11,943 nucleotides of DNA from Actinomycetota bacterium (GCA_947494085.1 CANLTP010000019.1:1-11943), one strand, 5' to 3'. Shown: positions 1 to 7,559, counted from the stretch's first letter. Made by a program: numbers and translations. Notes: a model not told the origin generated them from the letters alone.

Positions 1-4
1 TTCT

Positions 5-2038
5 ATGTCTCTACAGCCACGTACAACCGCGCCCGGAAAAGCCCGCAGAGCAGCATCTGCTAAAGCTGGCAAGCCTCGCGCGAAGAAGTCATCTGCTTCA
101 ACTCCTATTTCTAAGCCCCGCCACACCAGTGCAGAAAAAGCCGCACGCAAAGGCGCAGCCGCTAAGCCATTTAAGGCAGCTTCAGCAAAGCCAGCAAGCA
201 AACCTTCAACAAAGCGTTACTCAGATATCGATACATCAAATCTTTCAAAGAAAGAAGCTCGCTTAAACGATCGCTCCAAGATGCGCGCCAAGCGTTATCA
301 AGAAAAAACAGCTTCTAAGCCACGTGAAGTAAAAGAAGAAGCTGTAAAGCCAGAATCTCGTGCCAAGAAATTTGTTTCAGATCGCAACGAACGCGCAGCT
401 CGCCCAGAGTTTAAGAAACCAGATACCCGCCCAACAACTCGTCGTGATGCCGCAAAAGAACGCGTAGCACGCACCGATGATGGTCGCCCAAACTTTATTC
501 CCGGCAAGCGTGAAAAATACAAGCCCGGTGCACCCTCTAAGCAAACTTTTGCAAAACATAAAACTGCTCCTGATGTAACCGCATCAAATTACCGCGCAGA
601 ACGTCCCGTCAAGCCAGCACGAGATCGCCGCAATGATTCACCGGCTTATGCTCGTGATGATCGTAAGGGACATAAGACCCACACCAACGCAGTGGTTGAT
701 TTCGGCGCAGACGATAATTACATCTCAGCAAATCTTGCAGATGCAAACTTGATTGATGCAACTCCGCTTACAGAAGTAACAACAACTTTCCGTGACCTGG
801 GTATCGCACCAGCACTTGCTAATGCACTTAACGCACAAGGCATCACACACCCATTCCCAATTCAAATTGCAACTGTTCCAGATGCAATCGCAGGCCACGA
901 CATCCTCGGCCGCGGGCAAACAGGATCAGGCAAAACACTCGCTTTTGGCCTTGCATTGCTCACAAACATCAGCGGAAAAGCAGCTAAACCACACAAGCCA
1001 TTAGCTTTAGTTCTCACACCGACCCGCGAACTAGCTCAGCAAATTGATGAAGTTCTAACTCCTCTAGCCCGTGCTATCGGTCACGATTCTGTGGTTATCG
1101 CCGGTGGAATGCCTTATGCAAAGCAGATAACTGCAATGCGCAAAGCGACTGCAATCCTTGTTGCAACGCCAGGACGCTTAATTGATTTGCTCAACAAAGG
1201 CGAAGTTCAACTCGATGATCTAGAAATCACCGTTCTTGATGAAGCAGACCAAATGGCAGATATGGGCTTCTTGCCTGTTGTTAAGGAAATCCTTGACCAA
1301 GCAAAACCAAATGGCCAAAGACTTCTCTTCTCAGCAACACTCGATCGTGGCGTTGATGCACTTGTTCGCCAATACCTAAACAATCCAAAGACACACTCAC
1401 TACAAAATGACCGTGCATCCGTTTCAACAATGGAGCACTACGTTTTAGTTATGCATCCTGGCGACAAAGATGACATTACCAATCAGATTGCCGCGCGAAA
1501 TGGAAAAACGATCCTCTTTGTTAAAACACAACGCGGAGCAGACCGTCTAGCTGACAAACTTGCGCATGCAGGTGTTCCAGTTGGCGCACTTCATGGTGGC
1601 AAGTCACAAGCAGTACGTACTAGAACTCTTGCCCTATTCAAGCAGCTACCAAATGCTGCGCTTGTTGCAACAGACGTTGCGGCGCGAGGCATTCACGTAG
1701 ATGGAATCTCACTTGTTGTGCATGTTGATGCACCAACAGACCATAAAGATTATTTACATCGTTCGGGTCGTACTGCTCGTGCAGGAGAAGCCGGCGCTGT
1801 CGTAACTCTTGCAACCACTAAACAGCAGAAATCTGTTGGCGGTTTAACTTCTCGTGCAGGAGTGACCCCTAAATTTGTGGGAGTTAAACCTTTAGATCGG
1901 GACTTGATGCGCATTACTGGAGCTCAGGAACCTACTGGAATCCCCTATGTAACACCAGTGGTTGAAAATAAGGGGCCAGCGCGTGGATCACGTAAGCCTC
2001 GCCCTAACTCGTCAGAACGTCGCCGCAGACCAAGATAA
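5..2038 (+). CDS. DEAD-box ATP-dependent RNA helicase with long basic N-terminal extension
   Basis: ATP-dependent RNA-remodelling helicase of superfamily 2, presumably acting in the cytoplasm on rRNA assembly or mRNA turnover. All core motifs are readable in the 677-residue product: Q motif (F262 to Q287, with PFPIQ in place of the usual PTPIQ), Walker A GQTGSGKT (304-311), PTREL (339-343), TPGR (388-391), DEAD (412-415), SAT (443-445), motif V ATDVAARG (about 555-562) and motif VI HRSGRTAR (585-592). The helicase core therefore begins only near residue 255. The first 230 or so residues are low-complexity, rich in Lys, Arg, Ala and Pro, and a short basic tail (about 658-677) ends the protein. 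Both look disordered and RNA-binding. The ATG at 5 is the first visible start, but only four bases precede it, so the true start could lie upstream of the window. Convergent with the ABC transporter, 2 bp away. The family is certain; the exact orthologue (RhlE- or DeaD-like) is not. Confidence 0.95.
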   Translation: MSLQPRTTAPGKARRAASAKAGKPRAKKSSASTPISKPRHTSAEKAARKGAAAKPFKAASAKPASKPSTKRYSDIDTSNLSKKEARLNDRSKMRAKRYQEKTASKPREVKEEAVKPESRAKKFVSDRNERAARPEFKKPDTRPTTRRDAAKERVARTDDGRPNFIPGKREKYKPGAPSKQTFAKHKTAPDVTASNYRAERPVKPARDRRNDSPAYARDDRKGHKTHTNAVVDFGADDNYISANLADANLIDATPLTEVTTTFRDLGIAPALANALNAQGITHPFPIQIATVPDAIAGHDILGRGQTGSGKTLAFGLALLTNISGKAAKPHKPLALVLTPTRELAQQIDEVLTPLARAIGHDSVVIAGGMPYAKQITAMRKATAILVATPGRLIDLLNKGEVQLDDLEITVLDEADQMADMGFLPVVKEILDQAKPNGQRLLFSATLDRGVDALVRQYLNNPKTHSLQNDRASVSTMEHYVLVMHPGDKDDITNQIAARNGKTILFVKTQRGADRLADKLAHAGVPVGALHGGKSQAVRTRTLALFKQLPNAALVATDVAARGIHVDGISLVVHVDAPTDHKDYLHRSGRTARAGEAGAVVTLATTKQQKSVGGLTSRAGVTPKFVGVKPLDRDLMRITGAQEPTGIPYVTPVVENKGPARGSRKPRPNSSERRRRPR

Positions 2039-2040
2039 TT

Positions 2041-3939
2041 TTATAGGCCCATTAACTGCGCCTGATGATCAAAGTCAGGCACTGATTTACGTACTTCTTC
2101 AAATGTTCCGCGTGCGAGTATTCTACCGTTATCCATATAGATAACTTGATCGGCATTTCGAACGGTCGAAAGTCTGTGTGCAATCATCACAATAGTTACC
2201 GACCCTTGTAGCTGCACAATTGCGTCCGAAATGTCAGATTCAGTTTGTCCGTCTAGTGAGCTTGTGGCTTCATCCAAAACCAATAGTTTTGGTTTTGTTA
2301 ACATTGCGCGCGCGATTCCCAGTCTCTGTCTTTGCCCGCCGCTTAACTTTGTGCCACGTTCACCTATTTGAGTGTCGAGCCCCAGAGGAAGTTTTTCAAC
2401 AAAACTCTCTAACTGGGCTACCACAAGTGCGTCCCAACACATTTCATCCTTAACTACATTTATTGGGAAACCCATTGCTAGGTTTTCTCTTATGGTTCCA
2501 TTTAAAAGCGAAACATCTTGCGGAACATATGATATTGCTCCCGGCCATTTCGAAATTGCATCTAACGGTTTTACTCCCGATACGGTAACTTCACCGCTCT
2601 CCGGTGCAAGCACTCCCAGCAAGATATCGACAAGCGAAGTTTTGCCCGCTCCAGAGGGGCCAACAATTGCCGTTGAGCTTCCGTTCTTCAAGTCTAATGC
2701 AATATCAGACAAAGTTTCTTTATCACTTTTTGGATAAGTAAAGTTCACAGAATTAAACACAACCCTTGAATCAAAATCAAGGTGTGTCGAATCTAAATTA
2801 TCGTCCACATTTTCGGCAGCTGGAACATTTTTTAAAGAATCAATCAAGTCAAGAGTGGGTAGCGCTGCACCAATTCCTCCACGCATTTGAATAAAACTTT
2901 GCTGGAGACGCATGATTGCCGGTGCAATTCGAGTTCCGGCAGCTAAGAACACTGAAAGAGCAGCAGTAGCGTGTCGTGCATCCTGGAGTGCGAATTGAAC
3001 TCCGGCAATAATCACGGCGCCAACAACCATCCCTGATTCAATTACATACTTACTTACATTTGGCATAAATTGAATTTCAGCTAATACATCTGCCAGTTTT
3101 CGCTGAACTTTGCCAATCTCGCGGGCATAAAAATCGCGACGATTTCTAACAACTAATTCTCTGTAAGATTCCAGGACTTCAATGATTTTGCTATTTCCTT
3201 TTATTGCAAGTTCAGAATTTTCAAAACCTAATCTGTGGGCTTTAACATGCATGCTTCTATAAAGAGAAAATCCCAAGATAGAGAAAAACAAAACGGAAGT
3301 CATCGCAATAATTGGGTCAACTACTAAAAGGGCAATAAACATCAAGATTAATAGCGAGGAGTCAGCGATGATTGTCACAGCAACACCAAGTATGCTCAAC
3401 GTGATTGCTGAGACTCCAACCGTAAGCGCGTAAACGGTTTCTTGAGTCGAACGAGATTGCACTTTAATTAATGATTGTGACAACAGTTGACCAACTAATT
3501 TTGAGGAGAGGGTTGCCCCACGGTGGCTTAAAAAAAACAGAATCCTTCTAGTTATTAGTATTGAAAGAACTGTTCGCAAAACGAAAATGAGGGCTGCTCC
3601 GAGCCCAAGCGTTGCTACCTGCTCTTGAAAACTTAAATCGGAAATCTGCAAAAAACCTAAGATTGACGATACCTGATCGCCAGGCTGTTGAGATTGAACA
3701 CCGGTCACGGAAAGGGCACCGAGTACGCCGATTGCGGCCACGCCGATTAAGTCAATCACTCCAAGCCCAGCTTGCAACAAAATGACTAAGATGATTTTTG
3801 GCTGATCGCTTTTTGGTAAAACTTGAATAGACCGCATCAATGTTGTGCGGTTAATTCTGCTTCTAACTCGAGATTTCATATTTCCTAATGGGCTAGATTC
3901 CAACAAAACCAGAATAGTTCTATGTTCTTTAAATCCCAT
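2041..3939 (-). CDS. ABC exporter, fused membrane and ATPase domains (glycan flippase-like)
   Basis: Half-transporter with membrane and ATPase domains in one chain, expected to work as a homodimer in the cytoplasmic membrane. Residues about 48-340 hold the hydrophobic exporter domain (clear segments near 48-80, 106-128, 172-228 and 300-335). The C-terminal ATPase shows Walker A GPSGAGKT (427-434), Q-loop Q474, signature LSGGQRQR (532-539), Walker B LLVLDEA (552-558) and switch histidine H588, so it should be active. Sequence style and neighbours fit the PglK/WlaB group that flips lipid-linked oligosaccharides, but multidrug or peptide exporters share this architecture. The start is uncertain: the ATG at 3939 has no clear Shine-Dalgarno. 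An in-frame ATG at 3879 (residue 21) follows AGGA by only 3 nt, and another ATG at 3837 (residue 35) would begin just before the first membrane segment. The gene is transcribed away from the sugar operon and shares its upstream region. Confidence 0.9.
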   Translation of the reverse strand: MGFKEHRTILVLLESSPLGNMKSRVRSRINRTTLMRSIQVLPKSDQPKIILVILLQAGLGVIDLIGVAAIGVLGALSVTGVQSQQPGDQVSSILGFLQISDLSFQEQVATLGLGAALIFVLRTVLSILITRRILFFLSHRGATLSSKLVGQLLSQSLIKVQSRSTQETVYALTVGVSAITLSILGVAVTIIADSSLLILMFIALLVVDPIIAMTSVLFFSILGFSLYRSMHVKAHRLGFENSELAIKGNSKIIEVLESYRELVVRNRRDFYAREIGKVQRKLADVLAEIQFMPNVSKYVIESGMVVGAVIIAGVQFALQDARHATAALSVFLAAGTRIAPAIMRLQQSFIQMRGGIGAALPTLDLIDSLKNVPAAENVDDNLDSTHLDFDSRVVFNSVNFTYPKSDKETLSDIALDLKNGSSTAIVGPSGAGKTSLVDILLGVLAPESGEVTVSGVKPLDAISKWPGAISYVPQDVSLLNGTIRENLAMGFPINVVKDEMCWDALVVAQLESFVEKLPLGLDTQIGERGTKLSGGQRQRLGIARAMLTKPKLLVLDEATSSLDGQTESDISDAIVQLQGSVTIVMIAHRLSTVRNADQVIYMDNGRILARGTFEEVRKSVPDFDHQAQLMGL

Positions 3940-4054
3940 TATCGTCTAATTTAGAGCTTTAGTAGTTAGATTTAGGCGATCGGGGCAGAAAAAGCACCAG
4001 TGGGCGAAGGTTCTCGCCTATAATCGCCTGAACAACGAGGATTGTGGAGTAATA
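3940..4054 (+). promoter_or_regulatory. Divergent promoter region with TATAAT and nested TCGCCT inverted repeats
   Basis: This 115-bp gap separates the divergent ABC exporter and the sugar-enzyme operon. A perfect -10 hexamer TATAAT lies at 4019-4024, which would give a start of transcription near 4031 and a leader of about 24 nt before the ATG at 4055. No good -35 hexamer is visible 16-18 bp upstream. The hexamer TCGCCT or its complement occurs four times: AGGCGA 3974-3979, GGGCGA 4002-4007 (one mismatch), TCGCCT 4014-4019 and TCGCCT 4024-4029. The outer pair extends to 7 bp (AGGCGAT 3974-3980 with ATCGCCT 4023-4029). The two right-hand copies start 10 bp apart, one helical turn, and flank the -10 box. 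An operator is a reasonable inference. A promoter for the minus-strand transporter must also lie here, but I cannot place it. Confidence 0.5.
4046..4049 (+). promoter_or_regulatory. Ribosome binding site of the SDR epimerase gene
   Basis: GGAG is followed by a 5-nt spacer and the ATG at 4055. It supports that start and shows that the short leader predicted from the TATAAT box carries a normal Shine-Dalgarno. Confidence 0.6.
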
Positions 4055-5005
4055 ATGTCTAAAGTTTTGGTGGTTGGCGGAGCGGGTTACGTGGGTGGTT
4101 GGCTTACCGACGAAGCAGTTCGAGCTGGACATGATGTAAGAGTTTTAGACAATCTCACCTATGAAGACTCCTACCTTAAAGATGTAGATTTTGCTTACGG
4201 GGATATTCTCGACTTCAAAACTGTAGAAAAACACCTTAAATGGGCTGACTCCGTCGTTTGGCTCTCCGCTCTTGTTGGCGATCCTGCTTGCGCCATTAAC
4301 CCAAAATTGACGCGCCAAACAAACGTGGATGCGGTTCGCCAACTAACTGAAAATTTTGGCGGGCGCATAATCTTTCCTTCAACTTGTTCTGTTTACGGAG
4401 CTCAAGATGGGCTTCTGGACGAATCAAGTCCGACTGGCCCTCTTTCGCTTTATGCCGAATCAAAATTAGAAGCTGAAGAGATACTAACGAAGAGTGAGGC
4501 GACTACTTTAATTTTCCGACTCGGCACGCTTTTCGGTATGAGTGATTCTTTCGCTAGATTGCGAGTTGACTTAGTTCTAAATGTGCTCACAATCAGGGCA
4601 ATTCTGGAAGGAACAATGAGTGTTTTTGGCGGAGCTCAATATCGCCCACTTCTACATGTAAAAGATGTTGCTACCGCTGCAGTTCCTCATTTAGATAGTA
4701 ATTCTACTGGTATCTACAACCTTCACACCGAAAATGTGACCGTGTTGGAGTTAGCGCAACGCATAAAAGTGATTGTAACTGATGCCGAAATTGAACAAAC
4801 TGAAATTTCATTCCAAGATGCGAGAAATTATCGAGTAAGTTCAGATGCAGCACGTTCGGAGATTGGCTTCGCCCCTAAATGGTCAATTGAAGATGGTGTT
4901 AAGCAGGTTGCTAATGCAATCTGGAACAAACGCATTAAGGACGTCTCTAATCCACGCTTCAACAATTCAGAAAGTCTTCGCCTGCAGTGGGGTGTTCGCA
5001 AATGA
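4055..5005 (+). CDS. NAD-dependent nucleotide-sugar epimerase/reductase (extended SDR)
   Basis: Cytoplasmic Rossmann-fold enzyme acting on a nucleotide sugar, 316 residues, the usual length for GalE-like extended SDRs. Visible: N-terminal dinucleotide motif GGAGYVGG (8-15), acidic residue D32 at the end of the second strand (favours NAD over NADP), STCSVYG (109-115) and YAESK (133-137), giving a likely T110/Y133/K137 triad. The sugar-nucleotide-binding stretch YRPLLHVKDVA (196-206) is also typical. The position where 4,6-dehydratases carry Thr-Asp-Glu reads T110-C111-S112, so this is more likely an epimerase or reductase than a dehydratase. The start is supported by GGAG 5 nt upstream and by the promoter. 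First gene of a three-gene operon; its TGA overlaps the next ATG. The substrate cannot be read from the sequence. Confidence 0.9.
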   Translation: MSKVLVVGGAGYVGGWLTDEAVRAGHDVRVLDNLTYEDSYLKDVDFAYGDILDFKTVEKHLKWADSVVWLSALVGDPACAINPKLTRQTNVDAVRQLTENFGGRIIFPSTCSVYGAQDGLLDESSPTGPLSLYAESKLEAEEILTKSEATTLIFRLGTLFGMSDSFARLRVDLVLNVLTIRAILEGTMSVFGGAQYRPLLHVKDVATAAVPHLDSNSTGIYNLHTENVTVLELAQRIKVIVTDAEIEQTEISFQDARNYRVSSDAARSEIGFAPKWSIEDGVKQVANAIWNKRIKDVSNPRFNNSESLRLQWGVRK

Positions 5006-5466
5006 CAGACTCTATAAATGGAATGCCAACTATCCCAACAATTTTGCCAGGTGGATGCTCGGTTGATGACCGAGGAGCACTTTCCTTTATTAATGGCTTT
5101 CCATTAAGTGATTTCAAGCGTTTTTACACAGTATCCAATCATTCTCAAGGATTCATCCGCGCCTGGCACGGGCATGTGCTCGAATCGAAAGTATTTTTCG
5201 TGTTAAGCGGATCTATTCTTGCCTGCGCGGTGAAAATGACAGACAAGATCAATCCAGATAAAAACCAAGTGGTCGAGAGAAAAGTTCTATCTTCCAAAAA
5301 TCCATCTGGTTTCTTTATCCCAGCAGGTTATGCCAACGGGTTTATGTCTCTTACAATTGATGCTCAACTACTAGTTTTCTCCAACACTACCTTGGAAGAG
5401 AGTCAAGGTGATGACTACAGATTCGAATTTGACTACTGGAATCCATGGGAAGTTGTTCCTCGTTAA
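5002..5466 (+). CDS. RmlC-like cupin, putative sugar epimerase or ketoisomerase
   Basis: Small single-domain cupin (154 residues) of the dTDP-4-dehydrorhamnose 3,5-epimerase type, expected to epimerise or isomerise a 4-keto nucleotide sugar in the cytoplasm. RmlC-like landmarks are FIRAWHGH (51-58), K63, LSSKN then FFIPAGYANGF (104-114). H56 aligns by eye with the catalytic His of RmlC and K63 with its conserved Lys. However, the strand where RmlC enzymes carry the acid Tyr reads QLLVFSNTTL, with no Tyr, and the HxH pair H56/H58 resembles the FdtA 3,4-ketoisomerases (GGHAH). The reaction is therefore open. The ATG at 5002 is chosen because it overlaps the upstream TGA (ATGA, 5002-5005), which suggests translational coupling; an in-frame GTG at 4987 would add five residues. 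The next gene's ATG follows the TAA directly. Confidence 0.85.
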   Translation: MTDSINGMPTIPTILPGGCSVDDRGALSFINGFPLSDFKRFYTVSNHSQGFIRAWHGHVLESKVFFVLSGSILACAVKMTDKINPDKNQVVERKVLSSKNPSGFFIPAGYANGFMSLTIDAQLLVFSNTTLEESQGDDYRFEFDYWNPWEVVPR

Positions 5467-6648
5467 ATGACTTCAAAACCAATTTTAATGGTTTTAGGCA
5501 TCCGACCAGATGTTATCCGTGCGAGCATCATGCTGCGAGAGCTTAGGAATAGATTAGGAAGTAACTTTAAATTAGTTTGGTCGGGTCAACACTATTCAGA
5601 CAACTTGAAGGATGTGTTTTTTCGTGAATTAGAGATACTTCCGCCTGAAATTGAATTGAATATTTCTGGAGATTCTGACGCAGAACTTGTCTCTTCGATG
5701 ATAAGTGAACTCTCAAAAGTGTTGGTTAGAGAAAAACCTCAAGCGGTTATCTTTTTGGGCGACACCAATACTGTTACCGGCGCTATTGCTGTCGCACAAC
5801 TTAATATTCCTGTTATTCACATTGAAGGTTGTATGCGTTCGTATGACTGGAGAATGCCAGAAGAGAAGTATAGAACTATTGCAGATCATCTCTCTGACTA
5901 CATTTACGCTTACCTGCCTGAATATAAAGAACAAGGCGCGGCTGAGGGAATACCGTCAGAAAATATCGTTGTTACTGGCAATCCAATTGTTGACGTCATT
6001 CAGGAATACTTCCTCTCCGGCAAGCTTCGAATGGAAGTCTCAGAATTCCAATCACTACTTCAAGAAAAGTACAGCTTGGGTGACGGTAAATTCTTAGTAA
6101 TGACTTGCCATAGACGTGAAAATGTTGAAAATTTTTTTGCATTGCAAAACATTTTTGAATTAGTCGCCAGTTCTCCTATCCCTGTCATATTTCCAGCAGG
6201 ATATAGAACCCAAAAAATGATTAAACAATTTCGCTTAGAATTACCTTCTAATTTAACGCTAGTTGATCCAATTGGCTATTTAGAACTTCTGGAACTCCTA
6301 GTTGCCTCTCGCGGAGTTCTGACAGATTCCGGAACAATCGTTGAAGAGGCAGCGGTTTTAGGTGTTCCTTCAATTCAGATGAGAACGGCCACCGAACGCC
6401 CTCAGGTGTACCAGTGTGGTGCAAGTATTAAATTTGATCCTTTTCAGAAATATCTGAATATGGATTTTGTTGAAAGGCTAATAGGGTTAAACGGTAAAAA
6501 TTGGGTTCACCCTTTTGGTGACGGAAAAGCCTCATACCGAATTGTTGAAGACATTTTGAATCGGGTGCAAAGCGACTCATTTCAAGGACATCAACCTTCT
6601 AAATATGCTCCTTATTCGGATTTATCATTTAGTTCCGAAGCACTCTAG
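5467..6648 (+). CDS. wecB: UDP-N-acetylglucosamine 2-epimerase (non-hydrolysing, WecB type)
   Basis: Cytoplasmic GT-B-fold enzyme that interconverts C2 epimers of UDP-HexNAc sugars, for example UDP-GlcNAc and UDP-ManNAc, or 6-deoxy analogues as in the WbjD/CapG group. Motifs along the 393 residues: GIRPD (11-15, usually GTRPE), GDTNT (98-102), HIEGCMRS (118-125, usually HVEAGLRS), RMPEE (129-133), CHRREN (214-219), LTDSGTIVEEA (285-295) and RTATERP (306-312). The four residues known to matter in WecB are present: D99, E120, E133 (or E132) and H215. Small departures from consensus point to a side branch of the family, perhaps with a different sugar substrate. The ATG at 5467 directly follows the previous TAA; the nearest purine run, GGGAAG at 5448-5453, is too far away for a good Shine-Dalgarno, so coupling to the upstream gene is likely. 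It ends 6 bp from a convergent gene. Confidence 0.92.
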   Translation: MTSKPILMVLGIRPDVIRASIMLRELRNRLGSNFKLVWSGQHYSDNLKDVFFRELEILPPEIELNISGDSDAELVSSMISELSKVLVREKPQAVIFLGDTNTVTGAIAVAQLNIPVIHIEGCMRSYDWRMPEEKYRTIADHLSDYIYAYLPEYKEQGAAEGIPSENIVVTGNPIVDVIQEYFLSGKLRMEVSEFQSLLQEKYSLGDGKFLVMTCHRRENVENFFALQNIFELVASSPIPVIFPAGYRTQKMIKQFRLELPSNLTLVDPIGYLELLELLVASRGVLTDSGTIVEEAAVLGVPSIQMRTATERPQVYQCGASIKFDPFQKYLNMDFVERLIGLNGKNWVHPFGDGKASYRIVEDILNRVQSDSFQGHQPSKYAPYSDLSFSSEAL

Positions 6649-6652
6649 CTTA

Positions 6653-6668
6653 AATCAAAAATTTGATT
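6653..6668. repeat. 7-bp inverted repeat between convergent genes, possible weak terminator
   Basis: AATCAAA (6653-6659) and TTTGATT (6662-6668) are perfect inverted copies separated by AA. The repeat overlaps the minus-strand stop codon at 6655-6657 and begins just after the plus-strand stop at 6646-6648. It is the only symmetric element at this convergent junction. The stem is AT-only apart from one C:G pair, the loop is very short and there is no T-run, so terminator function is doubtful. Confidence 0.3.
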
Positions 6669-7509
6669 GCTCTTGCACCATTTGTTTAATCGTTGGCGGG
6701 GTCTCATAGCCAGCCATACTCCACAGTAAATCATTGGCTTCTTCTTTTTCGGTAGACAATGTTCTATCTATTGTCTTAGCGCTCTCAACATCTGTGATTG
6801 TAATATCGGCTCGATTATATGAAGATGCAAAAATACGTAATAGATCTGCCTTGGTGACCACATCTTTTGGAACAATATGAATTTTGCTTAAATCCGAGTA
6901 GTCATTTTCTATCATTCCCTTAGCGAGAAGACCAAAGTGGTGCGTAGTAACGCCATTCCACAAATGGTCAGTAAAGCCATTTAATTTTGCGTCTTGAGGT
7001 TGGTTTCTAAACCATTCCAGGAGGGAGGTTGAACGCCCTGCCTCCGGGCCAATAATTGATGCGCGGATATGTTTCAAATTGTCAGCGGGAATTTCACCCA
7101 GACTCTTAGTTTTACCGTACACATCGGTTGCATCATGTGGATCGTTTTCAGAATACGCCCCAATATTTCCACTATAGACGCAATCAGTAGCGATCTGAAT
7201 TACTGGCTTGATTGTGGCTAGTGCAATCTCTTGTGGGAATAGGGCATTTATTCGTACTGCTTGATTTATGGAAGTAATATTTTTTTCATCGATATGCGGC
7301 TTAATTATTCCAATGCAATTAATAATCCAATCAGGGCTAACCGTAGAAATTAACTCGCTGATCGAATCAGTAGATGCATCAAATTCTAAGTACCCTGCTT
7401 TTCTGATTCTAGATGTATTTACAATATCAATTGATTTATTCTTCCTTAGGACATTTGAACAGGCATGCCCAAGCATTCCAGTTGCACCTAAAACAAGTAC
7501 TTTTTTCAT
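6655..7509 (-). CDS. RmlD-like SDR, nucleotide-sugar 4-keto reductase
   Basis: Probable NAD(P)H-dependent reductase of a 4-keto nucleotide sugar, related to dTDP-4-dehydrorhamnose reductase (RmlD) and to the WbvR-like reductases of 6-deoxy-HexNAc pathways. The 284-residue product has GATGMLG (8-14) at the N-terminus, NCIG (64-67), ATDCVYSG (107-114) and YGKTK (131-135), giving the triad T108/Y131/K135. The C-terminal part (TIDRTLST, 246-253, then PPTIKQMV) matches the RmlD-like branch as I remember it. The ATG at 7509 is preceded by a strong GGAGG. It is the only sugar-enzyme gene on the minus strand here: convergent with the 2-epimerase (6 bp apart) and divergent from the oxidase gene (61 bp apart). 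Acting on the same pathway as the 2-epimerase is plausible but unproven. Confidence 0.88.
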   Translation of the reverse strand: MKKVLVLGATGMLGHACSNVLRKNKSIDIVNTSRIRKAGYLEFDASTDSISELISTVSPDWIINCIGIIKPHIDEKNITSINQAVRINALFPQEIALATIKPVIQIATDCVYSGNIGAYSENDPHDATDVYGKTKSLGEIPADNLKHIRASIIGPEAGRSTSLLEWFRNQPQDAKLNGFTDHLWNGVTTHHFGLLAKGMIENDYSDLSKIHIVPKDVVTKADLLRIFASSYNRADITITDVESAKTIDRTLSTEKEEANDLLWSMAGYETPPTIKQMVQEQSNF

Positions 7510-7513
7510 TATT

Positions 7514-7518
7514 CCTCC
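7514..7518 (-). promoter_or_regulatory. Strong ribosome binding site of the RmlD-like gene
   Basis: Read on the minus strand this is GGAGG followed by AATA and ATG. It is the best Shine-Dalgarno in the window and fixes the start at 7509. Confidence 0.7.
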
Positions 7519-7559
7519 AAAGTTAAGATAGCCTACCGAACTTTTTTTGTGTGTGAGAT

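Noticed and set aside
2372..2737. 121-residue plus-strand frame inside the exporter gene
   Set aside because: It lies opposite the ATPase domain, whose Walker A, signature and Walker B motifs are intact on the minus strand; the plus-strand frame shows no domain.
4987..5001. GTG start for the cupin, adding five residues
   Set aside because: The ATG at 5002 overlaps the upstream TGA in the classic ATGA form, and the extra residues do not resemble the start of the cupin fold.
4055..5005. Assignment of the SDR as an RmlB/CapD-type 4,6-dehydratase
   Set aside because: The active-site segment reads S109-T110-C111-S112 and lacks the Asp-Glu pair that follows the Thr in dehydratases.
5705..6097. 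130-residue plus-strand frame inside the 2-epimerase gene
   Set aside because: It is an out-of-frame reading of the conserved epimerase core and has no recognisable motif.
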